A stretch of DNA of 64,000 nt from Tetracentron sinense (taxonomy: Eukaryota; Streptophyta; Magnoliopsida; Trochodendrales; Trochodendraceae), in assembly GCA_015143295.1 (NCBI GenBank), contig CM026559.1:17126826-17190825 (forward strand), given 5' to 3'. Below the pieces are notes generated by a model. That model did no database searches. It had not been told where the DNA came from and saw only the letters and a program-made list of their open reading frames with translations. Position numbers and translations under genes: made by a program. Every line of letters starts with the position of its first letter. Position 1 is the first letter of the stretch. Below are positions 46,008 to 58,083 of the stretch, in pieces.

Positions 46008-47863
46008 TCCCTCCCCGCCTTAGAAAAAATTCATCCAATGGACGATCTGCCTTACTCACCAAAACACATTCCCATTGACCACATACGAAAAACCTATCTT
46101 CTTGATCGAACAGTCAGGGTAGTTTCGCTTTGCCCGGTCTCACGCTCCCCATGTAGCCCTTTTTCTCGAAGCATGTTGTTGCCATTTACAGAACCAACGG
46201 CAATCCTTGTTGCAAGCACTTGATCCTCTCCGCTCCAATATCTGAACCCCAGTCTTTTAAACATATAGAGATTCCTCTCAGATTTTCAATGAAGTCCAAG
46301 TGTATGTCATTCACAGGTCTGAAATGTCCGTTCGAGGCGAGACTCTTGGAAACTTGGTGAACGCTGCCATATGAGAGTGGAAGAGCTCCCGGTAAGTAAC
46401 TTCTCCAACGCTCGTATAACTCAAAGGGCCGACATTACGACGACTGAGCTTTACCACTCCTCTCCAACTCTTAATCGCCTTTGGCATAGGATATACTCCG
46501 CTGATCTCCAACTTGGATATTCCAGTTCCTTGAGCTAGTGTCAGCATAGCCTCTTTTGCAATCCTTGAGCAACTTTTAACCGATCCCCAGTATGAATCTT
46601 AACTTGCTCCATTTGCTCAATCAACTCCGACCCAACCACTTTCTCTCTCCCCTACTCACCAGTATAGAGGTTGCACCTGCAACTCTTCCATATCGGCCCC
46701 GTACAAATTGTGCCATCTGGATGCTCGCCTAGTCTACTACTTATTGTACGCGAACTCTCACCAAAGGCACTGTTCTTCCCAACTATATTGAGTCTAACCA
46801 CAATGCCTGAGCATATCCCTCTTACTTGGCGTTTACCTTCTCCCAAGTTGTTTCCATCCTTTCCTGTGGATAAAGGGGCAATGCATGCTAAAATCAATAG
46901 TTCGGAACCCTATGCGCTCTGAACTCTTCCAAATCGGGATGTGAATCTTGATCCCGACTGACAATGCTGACTGTCACCCTCGTGCAAACCCAAACCCCGT
47001 CCTTGATATACAATACCGCCAACTTGGTTGAAGTGTAAACGTAGTCCGATACGGTAAGCAGTGGCCAGACTTTGCATGGTCTACTACAACCCATTTTTGC
47101 ATTCGATTTCTTGCCGTCCTTGACAAGTTCAACGTAAGATCATGGGATGTGCTCTTATTTCCCACTCGCGGAATAGGGAGAGACCTGTAATCGACCCGTC
47201 GGTCCGCTGTGTTTCTTTCACCCTACTGCACACGCCAGCACCTTTGCCATATGCTCTACAACATCTCTCTTTTCATGTTCACCCACCAAAATTTCCCCTT
47301 GAGTTTCCGGACATCTCATACCCCCATGATTCCTATAACGGTGAATGGGGCTTCTCCAATCCCCGCCTCAATTCTGTATCTGCAGGAGACACACAGTCGT
47401 TCCCCTGATTGATAGCACCTTGGCTATCAGAGAAAATCTTCACGGTGCCCTTGCAACTTTCTTGTCCCAGAAAAGTCCAACAAATCATTCACTGAACCGC
47501 ACGCTCGTCATCCGATCTATGATGTATGATGCCGACCGTAGATTATTCACCATCGCTAGACTACAAAAGACGAACCTTGACCTGGTCATCTTTGCCACTT
47601 CTAATACTTCCCATTCCCAACCACTGTGAGGCCAACACCCCGGAGGTTCTTTACTATCCAAACACGGCAGCCCCTACTTTTCTTCTGCCCTGGTTTGGTA
47701 TTCGGATGGTGGTATTCCGTAATCTTTTCAAAGTCATCCCAACTCCTTTGCCGTAAATTCAGCCTCCTTTTAGGAATAGTAGCTTTAGGCTCTTGTGGTC
47801 CGTGAACACATATTACCCTTCCTCTAGTAATTACCAAATCTTGAGTGCGAACACCCTGTCAGC
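46008..47863 (-). pseudogene. pol: Ty3 pol fragment: RNase H to C-terminus (noisy)
   Basis: A PPT-like purine tract (46008-46022 on the minus strand) adjoins the LTR. Moving right, i.e. upstream in the element, come the GPF/Y-like GPLSYTSVGEVTYRELFHSH (about 46375-46435), integrase blocks TVSIVSRDQDS (about 46940-46975) and LPYRTTF (about 47050), the [10 protein letters not shown] region near 47180, and RNase H with RRLNLRQRSWDDF (about 47715-47775). The fragment stops abruptly near 47863, where Sirevirus copy 3 begins in mid-gag. It is a more diverged Tekay-like family than the plus-strand elements. Confidence 0.65.
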
Positions 47864-47868
47864 AGCTA

Positions 47869-49152
47869 AGGGCAAGGTGATGAAGCTGTTCGATGACAGT
47901 GATTCCGAGAATGAAGAAGGCATCAGACAGTTATTCTTCTAGTGAAGAAATTGAATCATACTGCTGTCACTGTATCCCTTTTAGGATTATTGAGCATACC
48001 CGGTGGTTGATGAAGGATAGAAGTGATGAAAGTAGTCACACTGAGATCAGTGGGAGACATGAGAAGAGTTATAGGACCTCTGAAAGGATTGAAGATTGAA
48101 CAAATTATGATAAGTTTATTCTGAAAGTTTGAATACTGACGAATAGCAAAAATCTCTTTGCAGAAAAAAAAATCAAAATCATTCAAAATGAAAGAGATCC
48201 TTGTAAACTAGAAGCAAAGGAGATGAAGGCTCGAGTAGTCAGCTTGAAACTGATGAAAGAAGCTTTGTTGAAAAAAAGTTCAAGTCTTTTGGAAGAAAAG
48301 GTTCATTGACTAATATTGAGAAGAGAGAAGTTGAAAGAGACAACTTCTTTGAAAGAGTTGAGAGTCAGGGCTCTATCGTGGAGATGGAATCTTAAAAGAT
48401 TCTCTGTCGCTTAATGTGAAATTTCTGCAAAAGAATCTAACCTTAAAGACAAGACTGACTTGATTCAGAAGGTCTATACTCTTGAGAAAGAAGTAAGAAT
48501 GTTTGGAAATACTAGCTGCCTAGATGAATTAGTTAGAAAATATGGATCAAATTCAAATAGATCTGGGATAGGATATGCTGACACACCAGCTGGTCCTTTA
48601 GCTGTTGGTACAATAGCTAGTGCTGTGTTTGAACCAATACATTCTGATCCCAAAGTGAATGTACCTTCCACATCAAGTACTAAGTCTTATACAAATGTTG
48701 TAAAGCCTAGAAATGCAGCTCCTAGAGTGAATGCTTTGAGGAATCAAATTCCTTTTAGAAGAAATCCTCCTCCTCTTTCTAGATTCATACCCACTTGTCA
48801 CTTTTGTGGTGTAAGAGGTCACATACGACCAAACTGTAATGCGTTTAGAAGAGCTCCCCGAAATGGTTCATGGAACCAAAATCAAAGTCAAGGGAATCTT
48901 AAAATGCAGATTCAAGTTCTGGCTGAAAAATCTAGAATTTTGAGCGAAGATGTCAATAGGATTGCTCAAATGTCTAGACATGAAAATAGTCTATTCACTC
49001 CTTATGATTACTCAAGAGGAAAGAATGTGACAAATCATTATGCTAGAACTGAACTGAACAGAAAGAGGGCTAGAAGGTCTAAAAAGAAAAAGGTCTCTAC
49101 TACACAGAACAATATTCAAATGTCTAAACAAAGTTTAAAACTGTGTATGTAA
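47869..49152 (+). pseudogene. gag: Copy 3 gag: coiled coil and second zinc knuckle
   Basis: The first 570 bases are indel-rich; from 48440 the sequence is clean and matches copy 1. The coiled-coil end DLIQKVYTLEKEVRMFGN and the knuckle CHFCGVRGHIRPNC (about 48795-48840) are visible. Confidence 0.8.
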
Positions 49153-50309
49153 GAAAGGATGACCTTAAGTGCCTTGTCATTCATACTGCCTTTAAAGCCC
49201 AAAACACAGAAATGTGGTACTTTGACAGTGGGTGTTCTCAGCATATGACAGGTAACAAGTCCCTATTTACTCAATTTGAGGACTGTCCAGATGGGACTGT
49301 TACTTTTGGTGATGGAAGCAAGACATTAGTTAAAGGGAAGGGTATCATCGATTCACCAGGCATACCAAAATTAAAAAATGCCTTGTTTGTTGAAGGACTG
49401 AAAGCTAATTTGATTAGCATAAGTCAACTATGTGATGATAACCATGCTGTGCACTTTACCCATAATAAATGCTTAGTTATTAATGGTAAAGGTAAGTGTG
49501 TTCTAGAAGGGTTGAGAACCACTGACAATTGCTACGGCCTAATCCCTAGTTCTAATTTCTCAAATGTCTGTAATAGGGTTAAAATTGAGGAAGTTGATTT
49601 GTGGCACCGAAGGCTAGGTCACATGAACTTCAAAGACCTATGCAAAATCTCAAAGCAAGAACTTGTGAGAGGTGTGCCCAAACTAGGAAAGCCTTCTACT
49701 GCTATGTGTGGGCCATGTCAGATTGGTAAACAAATTAGAACCCCACATAAGAAGACTTTAAGTATTGCTACTTCATATCCACTGGAATTAATTCATGTGG
49801 ATCTTATGGGTCCTACAAGAACTGAAAGTCTAGGTGGAAAGCGATACATCCTAGTCATGGTTGATGATTTCTCAAGAATGTCATGGGTGACATTTATAAA
49901 AGAGAAATCCGATGCTTTTGAAAATTTCAAAAGTATTTGCTTGAAAATTCAAAATGAGAAAAGATGCCCAATCACTCGAATTCGAAGTGATCATGGAAAG
50001 GAGTTTGAAAACTCTAAGTACAATGACTTTTGTGATGAGTCGGGTATCAAACATGAATTTTCTGCACCCACTACACCTCAGCAGAATGGTGTAGTGAAGA
50101 GGAAGAACAGGGTTCTTCAAGAGATGGCTAGAGTTATGCTTCATAGCAATAATCTAGCTTCTCATCTCTGGGCTGAAGCAGTAAACACTACTTGTTATAT
50201 AGTTAATCGAGTTTTTCTAAGGCCTGGAACAAAGAAAACCCCATATGAGTTGTGGAATAACAAGAAACCCAATGTCAAGTACTTTCGAGAATTCGGAAGT
50301 AAATGCTAA
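49143..50309 (+). pseudogene. pol: Copy 3 protease and integrase region
   Basis: Carries DSGCSQHMTG, the HHCC module from DLWHRRLGHM to CGPCQIG, VDLMGPTRTES and RSDHGKEFEN as in copy 1, with one long reading frame of 388 residues. The protein is not complete on its own, as RT follows in a separate piece. Confidence 0.85.
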
Positions 50310-52213
50310 ATCCTTAAAGATAGAGAGCAACTGGGCAAATTTGAATCCCGGAGTGATGAAGGGATATTTCTTGGGTATTCCACAAACAGTAGAGCTTATC
50401 GAGTGTATAACTTGAGAACCTCTACAATTATGGAGTCTAGCAATGTAGTTGTGGATGACTCTGGTGTTGAAAATGTGCAACTTGAGGATGATGATAGTGC
50501 TGGAAATGAAAATGTTGAAACTTTTTCAACTCCACCTATTACTAAGCAATCATCTCCATTAAAACCTACACATCCAAGGGTCATAAGTCCTCACACTTTC
50601 ACAGATATTATTGGTGATCTTGAAAGTGAAGTGGGAACAAGGAAACAAATTGAAAATGAAGTTAGCTACATTTGCTATACTTCATCTTTTGAACCCAAGA
50701 ATGTAGCTGAAGCCCTTGCAGATGATAATTGGATCAATGCAATGCAAGATGAGTTACTTCAGTTTACTAGGAATGATGTTTGGTATTTAGTACCTAGACA
50801 AAACAATACAAATGTGATAGGCACTAAATGGATTTTCAAGAACAAATCTGATGAAAAAGGTACTATCATAAGAAATAAGGCTAGGTTAGTTGCACAAGGA
50901 TACACCCAAATTGAAGGCATCGACTTCGATGAGACCTTTGCTCCTGTTGCCAGGCTAGAGTCAATCAGAATTCTTCTAGCTGTGGCTTGCCATATGAAAT
51001 TCAAGTTGTTTCAAATGGATGTTAAGAGTGCCTTTCTGAATGGCATTCTACAAGAAGAAGTCTATGTGGAACAACCAAAAGGGTTTGAAGATCCACATCA
51101 CCTTGATCAAGTCTATCGATTAAAAAGGGCCCTCTATGGTTTAAAGCAAGCTCCAAGAGCTTGGTATGAGAGGTTGACTACTTATCTCTTGGAAAAGAGA
51201 TTTTCGGGAGGGGGAGTAGACAGAACCCTTTTTATAAAAAATGTGAAAGGTGATATTGTCATCGCCCAGATATATGTTGATGACATTGTGTTTGGTTCCA
51301 CATTAGACTTACATGCTCAATCATTTGCTGAACAAATGAAAAATGAATTTGAAATGAGCATGGTAGGTGAGCTGAGTTTCTTCCTTGGTCTTCAGATCAA
51401 GCAATTAGATTCTGGGATCTCAGTATCTCAAATCAAATATGCTAAAAATCTGGTGAAGAAATTTGGTATGAGTTCTGCTAAGCATGCTAGAACTCCTATG
51501 AGTTCTACAACAAACTTAGTAAAGATACTTCAGGCAAGGATGTAGATCAAACTTCTTACAGAAGCATGATTGGTCGTTTGCTTTACCTAACTGCCACTAG
51601 ACCAGACATTGCCTTTAGTGTTGGAGCATGTGCCCGCTATCAAGCAAGCCCAAAAGAGTCTCACTTACTTGCAGTCAAGCATATCATTCGATATGTAAGT
51701 GGAACTCCATCATTTGGCCTCTGGTATTCTTTTGATACTAATGCCACAATAGTTGGATATTCCGATGCTGACTGGGCCGGAAATGCTGATGATAGGAAGA
51801 GCACCTCCGGAGGGTGTTTCTATATTGGAAACTGCTTAGTTGCTTGGCTTAGCAAAAAGTAGAATTCAATTTCATTGTCTACTGCCGAAGCTGAGTACAT
51901 AGCAGCTGGCAGTTGTTGCACTCAACTTCGGTGAATGAAGCAAATGTTGCATGATTACGGGATTGAACAAAGCACTATGACTGTGTATTGTGATAATTCA
52001 AGTGCTATCAATATTTCTAAAAATCCCGTTCAACATTCTCGCACAAAACACATTGACATTAGGCATCACTTCATTCGTGATTTAGTCGAGCAAAATGTTA
52101 TGTGTATTGAGTATATCCAAACAGAGAAACAATTTGCAGACATTCTCACAAAACCCTTAGATTCTCTTAGGTTTGAGTTCCTTAGGAAATCCATTGGTTT
52201 GTGCGGAGTTGAG
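50310..52213 (+). pseudogene. pol: Copy 3 reverse transcriptase and RNase H region
   Basis: RT blocks [46 protein letters not shown] and YVDDIVFGS (about 50830-51300) are followed by RNase H (DADWAGNADDRKSTSG, CDNSSAINIS, DILTKPL; to 52213). It is slightly more complete than copy 1 and broken in about two or three places. Confidence 0.87.
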
Positions 52214-52216
52214 TGA

Positions 52217-53360
52217 TGGTGTGCTTTCTTCATAGCCTATGTGTTCTTCTTGTTTCATTTAAGTCATAGAGCTATTGTTTCTGTTTTCTTTGATTAATAA
52301 AAATCCAAAAACATTAAAAAATTGAAAAATGTTACAAAAAATAGTGTGTTTGTATGACCTTCTTTCCTATCATTATGCTTAAATTTATTTCCTTGAAATC
52401 ATAATTGAATATTAATTCCAAGGTTAAATTTTTCATAGGATTGAGTAAATAAGGATAGTTCAACTATTAGTTCTATCTAGTGATTTAAAATGGTCATGAT
52501 CACCAATCTCAGTTAGAGTTGAGTAAACAAAGATGTTATGTGTTGCACATGCACTCTAACTGATTTTGAGATGATATTAGTTCCTATTTATAGATTCTAA
52601 TATTATATCATATGGTTCCCTAGCTTAATCAAATCTAGTATAACCAAAGTGATTAAAATTCCATAAGGTGAGCCCCCTGGTTTTAAAAAAATTATTGACA
52701 TGGAAAGGACTACCTGTGAGTTTGTGTGATAGCTTCTAATGAATGCAAACAGTGAGTAATGGCTACCTAGACAAACAGTAGGTATCTATATGGGTTGCTA
52801 GTGTGAAAGCCCCCACTGTGATTAGAGAGGGCTACCTTCTCACTTGAGTGAAAGTCACCAATGTCCAAAGAAAAGATAATGTGTAAAATTTGATTATAAA
52901 ATGAAGTGACCTTATTGATCAAATTTGGGGTAAACATTGCTCATCATAATTCTATGGATGTCTCTTGGTTTTAATTCTAGCTTTTGAACATTCTAGAGTA
53001 CCTTTTATGCTATAATGTCAAAATCTTGTTTTGTTGATGAAACCAATCCTCAGAGTCATGTTATGAATTTTTAATATTACACACACATTACTTCTGAGCG
53101 TTTCTTTACTCTAAATGTGGATTTGATGCAAAAATCAAAATTAATCACTTATGGAGACTAAAAGTTATTTAAATAATCCTTATTCATAACTATTCTGGTA
53201 TATACATTCTTGGTTGAATATTCTTTATGATTTTGATGACATAAATGTTTGGATAAGTGCATTGTTATTAGGTGATTTTGAAGTAAAAATGATTTTCAAA
53301 CTTGCTTAGTTTGAAGGGGAGAAAAATGGTTTTAAGAAAAAAAAATTTCAAAAATTTTGC
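52217..53360 (+). other. Non-coding spacer of copy 3
   Basis: Nearly identical to 12116-13262; no coding content seen. Confidence 0.75.
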
Positions 53361-53365
53361 AGACC

Positions 53366-53423
53366 ACCGATCGCTCGGTGTTAATGACCGATCGATCGGT
53401 CTTTCGTGAACAGGGTTATAAAA
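53366..53423 (+). promoter_or_regulatory. Internal palindrome pair with intact TATA, upstream of env-like ORF
   Basis: ACCGATCGCTCGGT (53366-53379), ACCGATCGATCGGT (53387-53400), then CTTTCGTGAACAGGG and TATAAAA (53417-53423). This is the uninterrupted form of the module that carries the solo LTR in copy 1. The spacing of 16 bases from palindrome to TATA is shorter than in the LTR. Confidence 0.6.
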
Positions 53424-53652
53424 CCCTCATTTCTCATTTTCCTATTCTTTTGTTCTCCGAACTCTAGAGCGATCTCTCGGTTCCTTCTCCTCCAAATCTC
53501 TCTTACGATCATTTCTTTCTACTCCAAGGGTTTCCAAGCATCTAAAAAGGTAAACTTTAATCCTTTTCTTGATTTTGGTTTACTTTTCACATCTAGGGCA
53601 TCAAAAATTCGTGATGATTTTCTCATATTCCTTAGTTATTGTTACATTCCTC

Positions 53653-54887
53653 ATGTCCGGTGTCTCTAAACGCCGGAGATTGATCCTCAACAACCAAGAG
53701 GACCCTCTAGAGGAAGAGGAACTCAATGAGCCCTACTCTTTCACTCCAATAGGTCATGGGATTTCAATAGGGGATCGACCAATCCGTAGAATGGTTGATT
53801 CTACTACTGAAAATCGCCAAAAGTCTTTGGCAGATAAAACCTGGAAACAAAAAGGAAAAGCTAGTTCGTCTTCGAATGTTCTATTGGGTCCCTTTATTAG
53901 CCCTACTGCTGCTCGGCTTTATAGTGAGTATTTTAGTAAAAAGGGTGTTATGGTTGAAAGGAGCATTAGAATTTCAGATTTTGGTGATTATTACCTTCCT
54001 AAGCTCATTTCCGATTGTCAATAGGAAGGTATTCTCACTTTATCCGGTCCTGCTCCTATTCAGTTAGTCCAGGAATTTTACTCAAATTTCTCTGAAATCA
54101 ACTCTAAAACCTTGTCTTTTAAATCTCGCTCTTTAGAACAATCGGTTTTGATAAATCCTAATGTCATTGCTAAATTTCTTGGTTGTCCTCGGGTTCCAGA
54201 TGCCTATTATCCTTATAAATATAAGAAAGATGAGGATAAAGAATCTATGAACAATGTAGTCACCTTTCTTTGTGGTGCTCCTACACTTTGGGTTGGTTCC
54301 TTCACTGAAGTATCTAAACTCACTAGGGATGCAAGACTTGTAAACCTAGTAATGAGTGCCAATATCCACCCAAAGGTTCATACTGCAGACCTTAGGGAAG
54401 ATAGAGCTCGATATTTGTTCAGTCTCCTTCGTGGACATAATATTGACCTTGCAGCACACATAATTGATTTGATGATTCAAGCCCATCAAACGGAGCTCTT
54501 CCGTTTGGTTCCCTGATTACTAAACTCCTTGGTTCTCAAGGGGTTATTGCTCCTCCTGGTGTTCCTACTCGTAATCCGAAGGGTCCAATCAACAAAAAGA
54601 CCATAGCTCAGAGTTTCTCACATGCGTCAGTTCGAGATATTGAGGAGGAAGCTGAATTTGGTACCGGATCCTCTCATCCACCTCCTGCCTCGATTGATAA
54701 TCTTGCCAGAATGATGAGGGAGATGCAGATGGATCTCACGACTCATATTTTATCTTACCAGGAGTTCACCACCAAGATCCGTGGAAGACTTGGTTCACTC
54801 GATGCAGCGATGCTGGGAGTACAGCGAGATGTTCGTGATTTTAGAGCATATTATGAGTCCCATCTCACTTCTGATGATGAGGAGTGA
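53653..54887 (+). pseudogene. Copy 3 env-like ORF
   Basis: Same protein as in copy 1: MSGVSKRRRLILNNQ start, PFISPTAARLYSEYF, the main domain with INPNVIAKFLGCPRVPD and ANIHPKVHTADLREDRAR, and a coiled-coil acidic C-terminus. Broken, with about two breaks. Confidence 0.78.
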
Positions 54888-55565
54888 TAGTTAGTTTGAT
54901 GTACTAGGATACTCCTTATGTTTCACTTTTATATTTGGGAGTTTACAGTAGTCCTAGTGTTATATTTAGACATTTGATGCATTTTGTATTAGTTGTACTC
55001 AGTACAAACCTCTTTTGGATGTTCTTGATTTGAATGCATATGAGATGATGTTTGATATTTTACTCTCATTTTCTGTTATCTCATCTCTAATACTGATTTT
55101 GCCTTAATTCTTTAATTCCTATTCCACCTTTGGCATTCGAGCCAAAAAGGGGGAGAGTAGGTATTTTATAGATGAAGTTATGGATTGGATATGATGATGG
55201 TATATGGTGGTATATGGATTGAATATGATATATGGATGAACCTTGAATATGATATATGGATGAACCTGTTATGGATAAACATGTTATGGATGCACTTGAT
55301 ATAGATTGAACCTGTTATGGATAAACATGTTATGGATGCACTTGATATAGATGAACTTATTATGAAATTTTTATTTCCCATACTTCACAGGTTTTTGGTT
55401 GAGCTTGTGCAGGTAAACAGGTTCTAAGATTGTTGAAACATGACAAGTTGAATGTCATGAAATTTTTTTTGAGTCATGTAAAGGTTCAATTTTCCATTTT
55501 TGAATCATTTGGGAAAATTTGAACCTAGTATGTGAGTTAGTCTTGTTTTGTCCCGGAATTGCCAA

Positions 55566-55575
55566 AGGGGGAGAT
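55566..55575 (+). other. Polypurine tract of copy 3
   Basis: AAAGGGGGAGAT precedes the LTR start TGTAAATCC, as in copy 1. Confidence 0.85.
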
Positions 55576-56182
55576 TGTAAATCCAGAAATAGGTGTTGGC
55601 AAATTCCGTGATCATTAGATAGGTCATGAGTGTTGTGTCTTGTTCAACTTGTCGGAAGAGTTAAAGTTTTAAGAAGACTGAAGATATTGAAGAAAAAGCT
55701 TCTACTCCGAATCTAGATAGGTAATGGACTTAGAGACCCCTACCAAGGTTGGATTTGACTTAGATAACTCTAAACATACCTAGGAGGATAGTTTTAAGCC
55801 TACCAAAGAGTTTTGATCTTATTTGAATCAAACAAAAACAAAAGAAAAATAATCAGGCTGAAATTCTGTCTCAACCGATCGCTCGGTGTTGCGACCGATC
55901 GATCGATGGCCTACCGAGCGATCGGTGGCTATCGACTGGTCAAAAACTTTGTATGGGGTATTTTTCCAGAGAGACTATTTTTAACCGAGCTTTCGGTGAA
56001 AGTAGCGATCGATCAGTTTTGGACCGAGCGATCGGTTATAAGCACCGATCGATCGGTTATAAGCACCGATCGATCGGTCATCGTAAACATAATTTTATTT
56101 TTTCTGGACTCTTTTCTAAACCCTATATAAACAAATTATTGGAGACCTAATTCATATCTTTGTTTATTTTTTAAAGGGTAGA
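55576..56182 (+). repeat. 3' LTR of copy 3, first part (cut by Ty3 element)
   Basis: Matches 17779-18366 at about 99%, with one extra palindrome unit (56043-56077 area). It stops after TTTTTAAAGGGTAGA, where the Ty3 LTR begins. The rest should lie beyond the window. Confidence 0.9.
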
Positions 56183-56394
56183 TGTAGCACCCCAGACTTT
56201 TTCATCCTTAATGAATACCACCTTCATAGCTAATTGACCGTTTTTATAGTCTAATTAATAAATAAGGGAGAAATCGGAAATTCCGAAACGTCAGAAATGT
56301 TCGTTTTCGAAAGACGGATCCAACGCAAGTTGAATCGTTGAAATCCGACAAGCGAGTCAAAAGATATGGTCAAAACAGTCCAGACATACAGAGC

Positions 56395-56579
56395 ACCGAT
56401 CGCTCGGTCCAATCAGCGATCGATCGGTCCATAACCGATCGATCGGTAGCTATCGCACGGTCAGAAATTTTGTATGGGGAAATTTTCCAGAGAGTGAGTT
56501 TTTGACCGATCGATCGGTCATAAACACCGATCGCTCGGTAGGCAACCGATCGATCGGTCATAACCACCGATCGCTCGGT
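56395..56579. repeat. Seven-copy palindrome array in Ty3 LTR
   Basis: Copies start at 56395, 56415, 56434, 56505, 56526, 56545 and 56566, most of them perfect ACCGATCGATCGGT or ACCGATCGCTCGGT. The spacer at about 56447-56504 (GTAGCTATCGCACGGTCAG, then TTTTGTATGGGG) is recognisably the same as the spacer in the Sirevirus LTR array (5953-6009). Confidence 0.92.
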
Positions 56580-57539
56580 CTTCGCATTTTTGCAGAAATT
56601 TCAGTAAGGGCGTTTTCATCTTTTGGGTGTTAAACCCTTACCCATAAGGGTTTGCTCGACCCTTTGAGGCCTCACTTACAACATTTGAGAGATTTGGGAG
56701 ATAAGAGAGAAGAGAAAAGGGTTTCCTAAACCTAGGTTGCTTTTGGAGAAGAAATCAAAGGGGTGAAGACCCTAGATCGTCCCCAAGCACGTTTTCTTCA
56801 CGATTTCAACTCAAGCTCGTGTGGAGGTGCATTCTCCAAGCTAGGGCAGCACTCACTCACGTTTTGAAAGAGGTTTCTTCCCCCAACTCAAGTCCCCTTC
56901 AAGCAAAGGCTTCCTCCTTCCAAATAGAGCTTCTATTTCAAGGTTTCTTCAAGATCAAACCTTGATCTAAGGTTAGTACACCCTACTAACTTACCCTAGC
57001 AATAAATCTAGGTTTTCCTTATGAAATGTGATTTATGCTATTATGTTTGCCTCCCATATGAAATGTATCATCTCCTATGAACCTAAATAAGATAAGAAAA
57101 AGGTATGGATGTGTGTGGGTGTTGATGTGGCGATTGGATGCCGAGGTGTATGTTGGGTGATGTGTGTGATGGAAATGGTGGATGGGTACTTTACCAATAA
57201 TGAACATACCTTGATTTTTGGATGAAAAGTAGGCACTAAAAAGAAGAAGATGAATCATTAAGGAACCTTGCATGCTATGTGTTTGACAAAATGCCTAAAC
57301 TAGGAATAAATGACATAAATGAAGAAAATGAAAGTAGACCTTATGCATGTGTTCTTATGAATGATGAACTATTCAAATGCCACGTAGATTACTCAAATTC
57401 CTATATGGTTATACTGTGGATTGAATTGCTATACACTACTCTTCATGTCACATTGTCATCATGATATTACAAGTGCTACACACACCACACATGCATGCAT
57501 GAAACCGGTTTTTCCAAGATTGTAATTGTATATGATGAA

Positions 57540-58083
57540 TCAAGAACATGACAAGGAGGTTGGTAGCCCAAGGAAGGGTGCTAGCCTCTGGCTCACAAGA
57601 GAAATGAAACAAGAACATGACAAGGAGGTTGGTAGCCCAAGGAAGGGTGCTAGCCTCTGGCTCACAAGTGAAATGAATCAAGAACATGACAAGGAGGTTG
57701 GTAGCCCAAGGAAGGGTGCTAGCCTCTGGCTCACAAGAGAAATGAAACAAGAACATGACAAGGAGGTTGGTAGCCCAAGGAAGGGTGCTAGCCTCTGGCT
57801 CACAAGAGAAATGAAACAAGAACATGACAAGGAGGTTGGTAGCCCAAGGAAGGGTGCTAGCCTCTGGCTCACAAGTGAAATGAATCAAGAACATGACAAG
57901 GAGGTTGGTAGCCCCAGGAAGGGTGCTAACCTCTGGCTCACAAGAGAAATGAAACAAGAACATGACAAGGAGGTTGGTAGCCCAAGGAAGGGTGCTAGCC
58001 TCTGGCTCACAAGAGAAATGGAACAAGAACATGACAAGGAGGTTGGTATCCCAAGTAAGGGTGCTAGCCTCTGGCTCACAAGT
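57540..58083 (+). repeat. Hinge tandem repeat, eight units of 69 bp
   Basis: Units read CAAGAACATGACAAGGAGG, TTGGTAGCCCAAGGAAGG, then GTGCTAGCCTCTGGCTCACA and a short linker of two alternating kinds. Because 69 is divisible by three and stops are absent, both strands are open for more than 200 codons. That is a repeat effect, not a gene. Confidence 0.95.

Larger units (their letters stand above)
47869..56182 (+). mobile_element. Sirevirus-type Ty1/copia element, copy 3, 5' part missing
   Basis: It begins in mid-gag at the equivalent of position 7840 in copy 1 and runs through pol, spacer, env-like ORF, PPT and the first 607 bases of the 3' LTR (55576-56182), which is cut by the Ty3 element at 56183. 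From about 48440 on it is about 99% identical to copy 1 and shares most of its breaks, but lacks the solo LTR. It is broken, with about half a dozen breaks. The missing 5' end coincides with the edge of the noisy sequence block, so it may be an assembly effect. Confidence 0.88.

Noticed and set aside
46008-47863. Small ORFs as host genes in a quiet stretch
   Set aside because: On the minus strand the pieces match Ty3 integrase and RNase H in order, so this is a retrotransposon remnant, not a host gene.
56395-56579. Regularly spaced palindromes as a possible CRISPR array
   Set aside because: The repeats are 14 bases with spacers of about 5-57 bases that are themselves conserved between elements, and the setting is a plant LTR.
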